Position numbers and translations under genes: made by a program. From assembly GCA_024689285.1 (NCBI GenBank), contig JAILDR010000061.1, positions 1 to 5,002 on the forward strand: 5,002 nucleotides of DNA, in the 5' to 3' direction. Origin of the DNA: Bacteroidales bacterium (GTDB lineage Bacteria; Bacteroidota; Bacteroidia; Bacteroidales; F082). Numbering within the stretch: the stretch's first letter is position 1; every line of letters starts with the position of its first letter. The notes beneath the pieces were generated by a model. It was given only the letters and a program-made list of their open reading frames with translations, made no database searches and had not been told where the DNA came from. Shown here piece after piece: positions 1 to 5,002 of this stretch.

Positions 1-657
1 GAATGCGAAAAGTACCAAGTCAACCGCCTCCTCGAGGCTCATGATGAAGCGAGTCATCTTCGGCTCGGTTAGGGTGATGGGGTTGCCCTTGCGGATCTGG
101 TCGATCCACAGCGGGATGACGGAACCTCTGGAGCACATCACATTGCCGTAGCGTGTGCAACAGATCTTGGTATTGCCACTCATGCGGCTCTTGGCCACGG
201 CAATCTTCTCCTCGATGGCCTTGGTGATGCCCATGGCATTGATGGGATAAGCAGCCTTGTCAGTACTGAGGCAAATCACGCACTTAACGCCAGCATCGAT
301 AGCAGCATCAAGTGTGTTGTCCGTTCCCATCACATTGGTTTTCACGGCCTCCATCGGGAAGAACTCGCAGCTCGGCACCTGTTTCAGTGCAGCGGCATGG
401 AACACGTAGTCCACACCTTTCATAGCGTATTTCAACGTGCTCTTGTTGCGCACATCACCAATATAGAACTTAATCTTGTTGGCCACCTCAGGCATACGCG
501 CCTGAAAGTCGTGGCGCATATCATCCTGCTTCTTCTCATCACGGCTGAAAATGCGGATTTCTCCAATATCAGTACGGAGAAAACGGTTCAATACTGCATT
601 ACCGAAACTGCCTGTTCCTCCGGTGATAAGAAGGACTTTGTCTTTGAATACTGACAT
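1..657 (-). CDS. capE: UDP-GlcNAc 4,6-dehydratase, inverting, CapE/FnlA/WbjB type (5' part; 3' end off the window)
   Basis: The first 219 codons are present; the frame is open to the window edge, so the C-terminal third is missing (family members are about 340 residues). This cytoplasmic short-chain dehydrogenase/reductase has an N-terminal Rossmann glycine motif GGTGSFG (residues 13-19), GDVRN (67-71), HAAALKQVP (87-95) and the catalytic segment STDKAAYPINAMGITK (131-146) with D133, K134, M142 and K146. The Met where many SDRs have Tyr, together with the YPINAMG context, is typical of CapE/FnlA/WbjB. Those enzymes convert UDP-GlcNAc to the 4-keto-6-deoxy sugar with C5 inversion, the first step to UDP-L-FucNAc in capsule or O-antigen synthesis. 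CapF- and CapG-like genes would be expected next downstream, beyond position 1; this is inference. The start at 655-657 is the only ATG ahead of the Rossmann strand and has an A/T-rich leader without a Shine-Dalgarno sequence. The exact sugar product is not certain. Confidence 0.93.
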   Translation of the reverse strand, partial: MSVFKDKVLLITGGTGSFGNAVLNRFLRTDIGEIRIFSRDEKKQDDMRHDFQARMPEVANKIKFYIGDVRNKSTLKYAMKGVDYVFHAAALKQVPSCEFFPMEAVKTNVMGTDNTLDAAIDAGVKCVICLSTDKAAYPINAMGITKAIEEKIAVAKSRMSGNTKICCTRYGNVMCSRGSVIPLWIDQIRKGNPITLTEPKMTRFIMSLEEAVDLVLFAF

Positions 658-730
658 GTTATTATTGTTTAGTTATTATTTGATCATTGTTATTGAATTA
701 TGGCTGTGTGGAAGACCTTTCAGCCCCGAG

Positions 731-773
731 AGCGGTACTGACTGCGCGTAAGATCAGTGAACCGCTGTTTTTT
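731..773. other. Imperfect inverted repeat with T-run in the spacer between the cyclase cassette and capE
   Basis: Arms AGCGGT (731-736) and ACCGCT (761-766) pair. They continue inward as ACTGA (737-741) with TCAGT (754-758), interrupted by a two-base bulge (759-760), and leave a 12-nt loop. On the plus strand the stem is followed by six T (768-773), like an intrinsic terminator, but no plus-strand gene ends here. On the minus strand, where all the genes lie, the T-run becomes an A-run before the stem and no U-tract follows. There it would be a structured RNA element between the last cyclase stop codon and capE, perhaps in the capE leader or protecting the cassette mRNA 3' end. The rest of the 126-bp spacer is A/T-rich and shows no clear Bacteroidota promoter (TAnnTTTG). 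Confidence 0.45.
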
Positions 774-783
774 CATTCATAAT

Positions 784-1557
784 TTACACTCCCCATAAAC
801 CAAAGCTTCCAAAACTATTCTTGTTATCTTTCTCTTTTTGCTTCTTAAGCCATTCATCCATATGAATCAAGATTCCGTTTGATTGATAGCACAGATAATT
901 CTGGTTATATGAGCATAAGCTTTGGTTGTGGGCATCAAGTTTGTTGTAGATTTCTGAGGATAGCATTATCGTATATCCTGCACTCCAAACCGAGTTGGCT
1001 TTGGATGCCAGGTGGCATGCGCTGTTTACCACATCGCCCATCCAAATCACATCATTTATCGTGGAGCCTTTGTGACCCGCCTTAATCATCAAGGCACGGC
1101 CATAGTCAAGACCTATACCCACATCGTAGGTTTTATATTGCTTCTTCTGAAGCTTGTAGTTGAGTATGTTCACTAATGAATGGGCACCACACGCTGCATA
1201 AAACGCATTGCACACGTCCTGTTTCTGTGGGGTATCGAACACCGCCCACACACAATCGCCATTGATGTTAACTTCCCTGCAAGAATCGTGACTATTAAAG
1301 AAAGCTACCAGCTCTGAGATAAAACTCCTATAGATTTTTGCAAGGACGGGCCGGTTTTGATACTGCGTAAGTTTGCTGCTGTCACAAATATCCACAAACA
1401 GAGCTGTACACTTCACATAATAACCATTGGTATAAGTCAATGAGCTGCGCTGTGGTATGGAGTCTTTCTCCTCATACTGTCGGTTGTCGGCATTGAGGAT
1501 TTCATCCATACGACTCAACGAGTCATCGAAAGAAAAACTTTTATGAGTTGCTTCCAT
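784..1557 (-). CDS. Stand-alone class III nucleotide cyclase, putative second Pycsar cyclase
   Basis: A 257-residue soluble protein made almost entirely of one class III (adenylate/guanylate-type) cyclase domain, about residues 48-205. The first metal-binding aspartate is D56 in FVDICDSS and the second is D101 in NGDCVWAVF. GIGLDYGRALMIKAG (147-161) is the next core strand and turn. INDVIWMGDVVNSACHL (167-183) carries the transition-state Asn, N178, but the canonical Arg four residues later is His182. The purine-selecting Lys and Asp of adenylate cyclases align with N97 and I171, so ATP or GTP cyclisation is not implied and a pyrimidine nucleotide is plausible. There is no sensor, membrane or response-regulator domain. 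Residues 10-21 match the N-terminus of the neighbouring cyclase. The tail (238-257) is Lys-rich, then Phe/Gly-rich. The gene starts two bases after the upstream cyclase stop with no Shine-Dalgarno sequence, so translation is probably coupled. Cyclase fold is near certain; the cUMP or cCMP product and the Pycsar role are inferred from context. Confidence 0.88.
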   Translation of the reverse strand: MEATHKSFSFDDSLSRMDEILNADNRQYEEKDSIPQRSSLTYTNGYYVKCTALFVDICDSSKLTQYQNRPVLAKIYRSFISELVAFFNSHDSCREVNINGDCVWAVFDTPQKQDVCNAFYAACGAHSLVNILNYKLQKKQYKTYDVGIGLDYGRALMIKAGHKGSTINDVIWMGDVVNSACHLASKANSVWSAGYTIMLSSEIYNKLDAHNQSLCSYNQNYLCYQSNGILIHMDEWLKKQKEKDNKNSFGSFGLWGV

Positions 1558-1559
1558 GA

Positions 1560-2813
1560 TTATCTGACGTAAACACCGAATTGCATTTTTCTGTTGCTTT
1601 TCTCATAACTGCGCCTCAAGACGCACTCAATGTAATGATGCCCCAGATAGGCAGTGTTGGCAATAGCAACAGTGCAGTTTTTATATTCCTCCAAAACTTC
1701 AACCAAATGATTATCCCTGCTGGCTTCATTACCCCTGTTCACTATTCTCCAGGTTATCTCATCGTATGGCGTTTTGGAATAAATGCTGCCTTTTCTCATA
1801 ATCGTAAAAGTCAGCTTCAAGCCTTTGGGCAGCGTTCCGTTGTTCTGATAATAATGATACTTGCGGCCAGAAATATCAGAAACTTCGCAAGCGAGAGCGA
1901 ATTCGGGCTCCTCTATTTCGAGCCTGTTGTCCCCATTATGAACGAAACTGAACATCTTCAAGTAGGATTGCCAGTCGAAAACGTACTGGCGATAATTCAC
2001 TGCGCTTTTGATGTAGTAATCGTCCTTTCCTTCGGTTGTTTTAGGAATCTTGACAAAATCAATTGGAAGGTCAAGAAACTCCTTCACATATTGTCCAATG
2101 CGTATCTCGTTGCTCGAACAGCGTGCCTGCAACTTGGCTGCAAGGTCAACATGCAGACTGGTGGCAGTAAGCTCATTACAGCCAGGCACACCATAATGCG
2201 ACCATAGGCACTTGCTTTCCTCAGCAAAATCTATACCCACCTTGATACGCAATGGTTTCAGACTATGCTGCTCAAAAAGGTCGGCCAACGATGTGCTGAT
2301 AAACTGACACAACACCGAGGCAGCATTAAGTGCATTCACCATCATGGTGCTTTGAGGTATATTGGCATCTGTAAACTGCACATACAGACCGTCGCCCTGA
2401 AGTCTTTGCACATGGCCACCAAACAGCGTGACGGTTTGGATACACAGGCTCAGGATGGCATCTTTCATCATACGCACCTGTTCCAAGCTATAGCTGAGTG
2501 CCAGATTGGTTGAGCCTTTAATGTCGATGAACATCGATGCACAATACTGGTACCGCTTTTCTCCAAACGCCAGATCCTTAAAGTTAGGATGTGTACCTAT
2601 GGTTGGCATCGTCTTCGCTCCGTCAGGCACGCCAAACCAAGTAGCCAGTTGGTTGTTGGTTGCCGGAACCAACTGGGAGTCTCTTGTCTCGTTGAGGATG
2701 GTACCATTAATTCCCTTCTCAATACCTGCTTCTGCCGAGAAAGTCTTCTGCAGCGGCTTACGTTCGAGAATGTCTGAAAACCTGCTTAAAAATTCGTCGT
2801 ATATAGGTTTCAT
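1560..2813 (-). CDS. pycC: Pycsar-type class III nucleotide cyclase with C-terminal AGS-C sensor domain
   Basis: A 417-residue protein. The class III cyclase domain spans about residues 85-265: FIDIKGST holds metal ligand D97, RLQGDGLYVQF holds D141, KVGIDFAEESKC is the central strand, and TATSLHVDLAAKLQ (216-229) replaces the usual Asn...Arg pair with D223 and K227. T216 aligns with the adenine-reading Asp of adenylate cyclases and R137 with the base-reading Lys, so the purine-recognition set is not intact, as expected for a pyrimidine cyclase. Residues about 300-403 fit the AGS-C sensor domain (shared by adenylyl/guanylyl cyclases and SMODS nucleotidyltransferases): an N-terminal GRKYHYYQNNG segment, W355, N359, G361, EA 363-364, and AYLGHHYIEC near the end. 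In known Pycsar systems the cyclase makes cUMP or cCMP on phage infection. Its ATG overlaps the effector stop as ATGA, and no Shine-Dalgarno sequence precedes it, indicating translational coupling. Product identity (cUMP versus cCMP) cannot be read from the sequence. Confidence 0.9.
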   Translation of the reverse strand: MKPIYDEFLSRFSDILERKPLQKTFSAEAGIEKGINGTILNETRDSQLVPATNNQLATWFGVPDGAKTMPTIGTHPNFKDLAFGEKRYQYCASMFIDIKGSTNLALSYSLEQVRMMKDAILSLCIQTVTLFGGHVQRLQGDGLYVQFTDANIPQSTMMVNALNAASVLCQFISTSLADLFEQHSLKPLRIKVGIDFAEESKCLWSHYGVPGCNELTATSLHVDLAAKLQARCSSNEIRIGQYVKEFLDLPIDFVKIPKTTEGKDDYYIKSAVNYRQYVFDWQSYLKMFSFVHNGDNRLEIEEPEFALACEVSDISGRKYHYYQNNGTLPKGLKLTFTIMRKGSIYSKTPYDEITWRIVNRGNEASRDNHLVEVLEEYKNCTVAIANTAYLGHHYIECVLRRSYEKSNRKMQFGVYVR

Positions 2814-3379
2814 AGGCTACTTAACAAGAGGAAGGACAAAAAGTAAATCCCAAGAAAGATGAATGCCGACTTCATAGCTTGTATACCCTCGTTGTAGTAA
2901 GAGAACTTGTTTGAGCATATTTTGGAGCAGTCGTACACCTGACGCAGTTTATCCTCGACAAGCTGCTCATTAGAATAGCTTTCGACCAATTGCTTGAAAG
3001 CATCGTAATCCTTGGCACCAATGCTACGGTAGAAACTAATTGACGGGTTTTCCTTGTCGCGACTGTCATCAAGTCGTGCAAAAAGCACAAGCAGCAACTT
3101 TTTAATACTTATGATGAAACAGTAAACAGAGCAGCCGATCAAGGCAATCAAAAGAACGTTAAACAACACGCCTCTTGAGTTAGAATGCTTGAAAATACCT
3201 ATCACGTCTTTTAGCTGTTCGATTATCCCTTGCGATATGAAATCGCTCGTAAACACTATGGTCAAGAACACACCTATCAAAGCAAGCAAGATGGAAGCCT
3301 TTGAATCGCAATTATTGATCCACCCGCTTACCTGCTCATAAGTTCTGTCGGCATGTTCTTTTATATCTTCTTTTTCCAT
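2810..3379 (-). CDS. pycTM: Pycsar effector, PycTM family membrane protein
   Basis: A 189-residue membrane protein, first gene of the three-gene cassette. Its N-terminal segment has the W20 ... D25-S-K27-A-S pattern followed by hydrophobic segment 1 (about 28-46), segment 2 (about 71-93, possibly to 100), a soluble middle region (about 101-168) with YRSIGAKDYDAF and EDKLRQVYDCSKICSNKF, and a C-terminal hydrophobic segment (170-189) that ends the protein. This layout matches the PycTM family (as I recall, formerly DUF5706). In that family a cyclic pyrimidine nucleotide made by the partner cyclase triggers membrane damage, stopping phage growth by killing or arresting the cell. The start at 3377-3379 gives the full N-terminal helix; its leader is A/T-rich with only a weak AAAGAAAA stretch. 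The effector precedes the cyclases, and its stop overlaps the cyclase start. Family assignment rests on pattern recognition and on the cyclase neighbours. Topology and the ligand are inferred. Confidence 0.85.
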   Translation of the reverse strand: MEKEDIKEHADRTYEQVSGWINNCDSKASILLALIGVFLTIVFTSDFISQGIIEQLKDVIGIFKHSNSRGVLFNVLLIALIGCSVYCFIISIKKLLLVLFARLDDSRDKENPSISFYRSIGAKDYDAFKQLVESYSNEQLVEDKLRQVYDCSKICSNKFSYYNEGIQAMKSAFIFLGIYFLSFLLLSSL

Positions 3380-3407
3380 TACAATTTTCTTTATTATGTT
3401 TATTTTT

Positions 3408-3415
3408 CAAGCATA
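3408..3415 (-). promoter_or_regulatory. Possible Bacteroidota -7 element upstream of the effector gene
   Basis: On the minus strand the octamer TATGCTTG differs by one base from the Bacteroidota sigma-ABfr -7 consensus TAnnTTTG and lies about 28 bases ahead of the effector ATG, followed by an A/T-rich leader. No TTTG or TTG -33 element is present at a suitable distance upstream, so this is a weak candidate. The 97-bp spacer it sits in separates the cassette from the dehydratase and is the most likely place for a cassette promoter. Confidence 0.22.
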
Positions 3416-3474
3416 GACCTCCGTGACACCTCCGACGCACCTTGCTTGGAGTCGGCTTTCACTTTGCTTACAGC

Positions 3475-4701
3475 TTACATCTTCTGGTCAAGGTTCTTCC
3501 CCTTCTCCTCGTGCTCAAAATTCGGGATAAACTCTTTGATGGCTTCTACCACTTGGGCTTTGGTGAAATCGGGGTTGGCGAAGAGGGATTCCAGCTTGGT
3601 GAAGAAGCCGTTCACCTCGTCCATGTCGTGGCGGGTGGTCTGTTCCACTACGCCAAGGGCTTGGAAGCGTTGCATGTCTATCTTCTCTCCGGGGACGTAG
3701 AACTCCTCGTAGGCTTTCTCACCCGTGGTGTCGGAGGCAAAGTACCGTACAGGGTACTTTGCATGGTTCAAGGGGTTCAAGTGTTCAAGGTTCAAGGATG
3801 CTGCTTTCTGGACGGCTTCGGCATCGGTAGTGCAGAGGTCTTTCTCGAAGCCTTCGGCCTTTACAAACTCGTCGCAGATGGCCGAGAAGGTGAGCATCTG
3901 GTCTTCGCCCAGCTTGGGGAAGAACACCTCGCCACCGTTGCCGAGGATGCAGGCCAACATGCAGATTTGGCCGCTCTCCTGGGGCGACACGAAGTAACGC
4001 TTCACGTCGCTCGGGGCCACCAACGGCTGCTTTTTCTGCAGGCGGTGAATCCAGCCATCGGGCAGGGAGCCGTTCGAGAAGGCCACGTTGGCAAAACGGG
4101 CTGTAGTCACCTTGAAATACTTATTATAAGCCATCACCAGGTCTTCCATGATGCGCTTCGAGGCACCCATGATGTTCACAGGGTTGGCCGCCTTGTCGGT
4201 CGAGACGCAGAAGAAGTGCTTCGGGGGATACACCGTCAGCAGGTCCATCAGGCGCTTGGCCTTGATGTCGTTGTTCTCTATGAGGGCCTGCACGCTGTAG
4301 CGGTCTTTCTCCGAGCGCACGTGCTTATGGGCACTGAAGTTGGCCACGATGTCGAAGCCCTGCTCCTCACGGAAGATGCGCTCGAAGATGGGGTCGGCAA
4401 AGTTGAGGGTGTAGCAGCGGAACTCATCCGGCACATAGAGGCCTTGGGTGGAACGCACGTCGCGCACCAGCTCGGCCAGGCCATTCTCGTTGAGGTCAAC
4501 CACCACAACTTTCCCTGGTCTGAACCTTAGAACAGCTTTAATAAACGATGAGCCAATGCTACCCGCACCACCAATCACGCAGACTGATTTTCCCTCAATC
4601 TCACGAGTCAATGTCTCAGCATTAGCCTGTATATCGGGCTCAAACATACTGACAGGGCGGAACGTCACCGAATCAGCAATAAATTTATCTAAATTGAACA
4701 T
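3475..4701 (-). CDS. UDP-GlcNAc 4,6-dehydratase, soluble WbpM/PglF/LegB-type (polysaccharide biosynthesis)
   Basis: A complete 408-residue SDR enzyme of the polysaccharide-biosynthesis (CapD/FlaA1) family. The Rossmann glycine motif GGAGSIGSS (44-52) follows about 38 N-terminal residues. NFSAHKHVRSEKD (121-133) is the conserved substrate/NAD loop, and the catalytic segment STDKAANPVNIMGASK (167-182) contains D169, K170, M178 and K182. Met at the Tyr position is typical of WbpM/PglF-like enzymes rather than of the short PseB/FlaA1 type. No membrane segments are present, unlike full-length WbpM or PglF. The expected reaction is UDP-GlcNAc to UDP-2-acetamido-2,6-dideoxy-4-keto-hexose, feeding bacillosamine-, legionaminate- or QuiNAc-type sugars; which one cannot be told here. 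SDTTGEKAYEEFY (323-335) marks the C-terminal domain. Just before it, residues 302-313 (LNLEHLNPLNH) are encoded by a DNA repeat and look like an insertion. The leader lacks a Shine-Dalgarno sequence. G+C is visibly higher than in the genes on either side. Confidence 0.93.
   Translation of the reverse strand: MFNLDKFIADSVTFRPVSMFEPDIQANAETLTREIEGKSVCVIGGAGSIGSSFIKAVLRFRPGKVVVVDLNENGLAELVRDVRSTQGLYVPDEFRCYTLNFADPIFERIFREEQGFDIVANFSAHKHVRSEKDRYSVQALIENNDIKAKRLMDLLTVYPPKHFFCVSTDKAANPVNIMGASKRIMEDLVMAYNKYFKVTTARFANVAFSNGSLPDGWIHRLQKKQPLVAPSDVKRYFVSPQESGQICMLACILGNGGEVFFPKLGEDQMLTFSAICDEFVKAEGFEKDLCTTDAEAVQKAASLNLEHLNPLNHAKYPVRYFASDTTGEKAYEEFYVPGEKIDMQRFQALGVVEQTTRHDMDEVNGFFTKLESLFANPDFTKAQVVEAIKEFIPNFEHEEKGKNLDQKM
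3737..3762. repeat. Perfect 10-bp inverted repeat inside the dehydratase gene
   Basis: The arms GCAAAGTACC (3737-3746) and GGTACTTTGC (3753-3762) are exact reverse complements separated by the six-base loop GTACAG. The hairpin lies in frame within the dehydratase coding sequence, over residues 314-322 (AKYPVRYFA), and ends two bases from the GGTTCAAG repeat cluster. The encoded residues look like ordinary family sequence, so the symmetry may be a chance of codon choice or the footprint of an element that also left the adjacent repeats. Confidence 0.85.
3765..3797. repeat. Cluster of four GGTTCAAG-type repeats inside the dehydratase gene
   Basis: Four near-identical units occur in 33 bases: GGTTCAAG at 3765 and 3774, GTTCAAGG at 3783, and GGTTCAAGG at 3789. 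All four share the core GTTCAAG; the last two units overlap by two bases and the others are separated by one base. On the coding (minus) strand they read as alternating Leu-Asn/Leu-Glu/His residues, 302-313 of the dehydratase. Total length is a multiple of three, so the frame is kept. The element is too short and its spacers too small for a CRISPR array; it behaves like a coding microsatellite that could expand or contract. Confidence 0.85.
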
Positions 4702-4767
4702 ATTATGGTTTGTTTTATTCTATTTTGAGTTGTGCGGGTGGACGGAAAGACCGCGAGTCCGCTGAAT
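4702..4767. other. 66-bp spacer/leader upstream of the dehydratase gene
   Basis: The half next to the dehydratase start is A/T-rich. The other half is a G+C-rich island with nested short complementary arms, for example CGG-AAAGA-CCG within GGAC...GTCC (about 4739-4760). No TAnnTTTG promoter element and no T-tract terminator is visible on the minus strand, so read-through from the upstream gene is plausible. Confidence 0.35.
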
Positions 4768-5002
4768 TTATTTATTTATTAAATCTGCCGTTTTACGGAC
4801 AGCCATTTCAATTATCTTTTTCACTTCATCCTCATCATAAGTTGCCTTTGATTTTGGCTTTATTTCAACATTATGTCTGTACCCAATAATGTCTTCGAAA
4901 ATTTGATTTGAAGAGAAGATGCCTATTGTCTTGTTGTTGCAACCAAGCTTTCCTAACATGTCAACCATTACAGGAATTTGCTTGTCTTCCTTAACAATAA
5001 TA
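4768..5002 (-). CDS. Unrecognised protein, C-terminal part (5' end off the window)
   Basis: The reading frame is open from the window edge to the TAA stop at 4768-4770, giving at least 78 residues. The first ATG in the window (4966-4968) is probably internal, because the frame continues upstream in good coding sequence and no close ribosome-binding site precedes that ATG. The visible part has an alpha/beta look: hydrophobic stretches near the edge, a strand-like KTIGIFSS segment, then IFEDIIGY, a charged segment, and a final amphipathic helix rich in Glu, Lys, Ile and Ala. I do not recognise the family, and no catalytic motif is evident. It is visibly more A/T-rich than the dehydratase downstream, 66 bp away on the same strand, and could belong to the same polysaccharide operon. 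Confidence 0.6.
   Translation of the reverse strand, partial: IIVKEDKQIPVMVDMLGKLGCNNKTIGIFSSNQIFEDIIGYRHNVEIKPKSKATYDEDEVKKIIEMAVRKTADLINK

Noticed and set aside
397..654. Plus-strand open frame opposite capE
   Set aside because: It overlaps the Rossmann region of a clear dehydratase on the other strand, and its translation shows no family features.
731..773. Intrinsic terminator for the cyclase operon
   Set aside because: The T-run follows the stem only on the plus strand. On the transcribed minus strand no U-tract follows the hairpin.
1581..2207. Plus-strand open frame (208 codons) opposite the AGS-C cyclase
   Set aside because: It lies entirely antisense to a gene with conserved cyclase and AGS-C motifs. 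It has no domain features of its own and no suitable start region.
784..2813. CBASS (CD-NTase) system
   Set aside because: The AGS-C domain also occurs on CBASS nucleotidyltransferases, but the catalytic domains here have class III cyclase motifs (FIDIKGS, GDG, VDLAAK) and no nucleotidyltransferase GS...DxD pattern. The effector is PycTM-like.
3419..3457. CCTCCG direct repeats and a 5-bp CCGAC/GTCGG stem in the spacer before the effector gene
   Set aside because: The arms are too short and the loop too long for a convincing operator or terminator, and no T-tract follows on either strand.
3765..3797. CRISPR-like repeat array
   Set aside because: The units are only 8-9 bases with spacers of at most one base, and they lie in frame inside a coding sequence.
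3442..4530. Long plus-strand open frame (362 codons) opposite the dehydratase
   Set aside because: It is the antisense shadow of a well-supported G+C-rich gene. Its translation is Val/Leu/His/Gly-rich with no recognisable domain, and the minus-strand gene has clear SDR motifs.

Overview
The window reads as a stretch of a Bacteroidota genome (Prevotella/Bacteroides-like). The gene starts have A/T-rich leaders without Shine-Dalgarno sequences, and the flanking sugar-nucleotide dehydratases resemble those of Bacteroidota surface-polysaccharide loci. The organism call is inference. All six supported genes lie on the minus strand, so transcription runs from high to low coordinates.

In transcription order: (i) the 3' part of an unrecognised AT-rich gene (4768-5002); (ii) a complete soluble UDP-GlcNAc 4,6-dehydratase of the WbpM/PglF/LegB type (3475-4701), with a perfect 10-bp hairpin and a GGTTCAAG repeat cluster inside its coding sequence; (iii) a three-gene cassette (784-3379) made of a small membrane protein of the PycTM effector type, a class III nucleotide cyclase fused to an AGS-C sensor domain, and a second stand-alone class III cyclase; (iv) an AT-rich spacer containing an imperfect hairpin; (v) the 5' two thirds of a CapE/FnlA/WbjB-type inverting UDP-GlcNAc 4,6-dehydratase (1-657).

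The cassette is the main result. It looks like a Pycsar anti-phage system (pyrimidine cyclase plus cyclic-nucleotide-responsive membrane effector), but it has two different cyclases where the described systems that I know of have one. The genes are tightly coupled: a 4-bp ATGA overlap, then a 2-nt gap. The two cyclases share an N-terminal motif, (F/Y)-D-(D/E)-x-L-S-R-x-x-(D/E)-I-L. Both keep the two metal-binding aspartates, but they differ at the transition-state Asn/Arg positions, and only one carries the sensor domain. This raises the possibility of a heterodimeric cyclase with one catalytic and one regulatory site, or of two signals feeding one effector.

The cassette sits between two nucleotide-sugar dehydratase genes, in a locus type that builds the surface glycans phages often use as receptors. 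It is visibly lower in G+C than the dehydratase on its upstream side, consistent with insertion as a defence cargo. No tRNA, rRNA, CRISPR array, IS element or integrase was seen.
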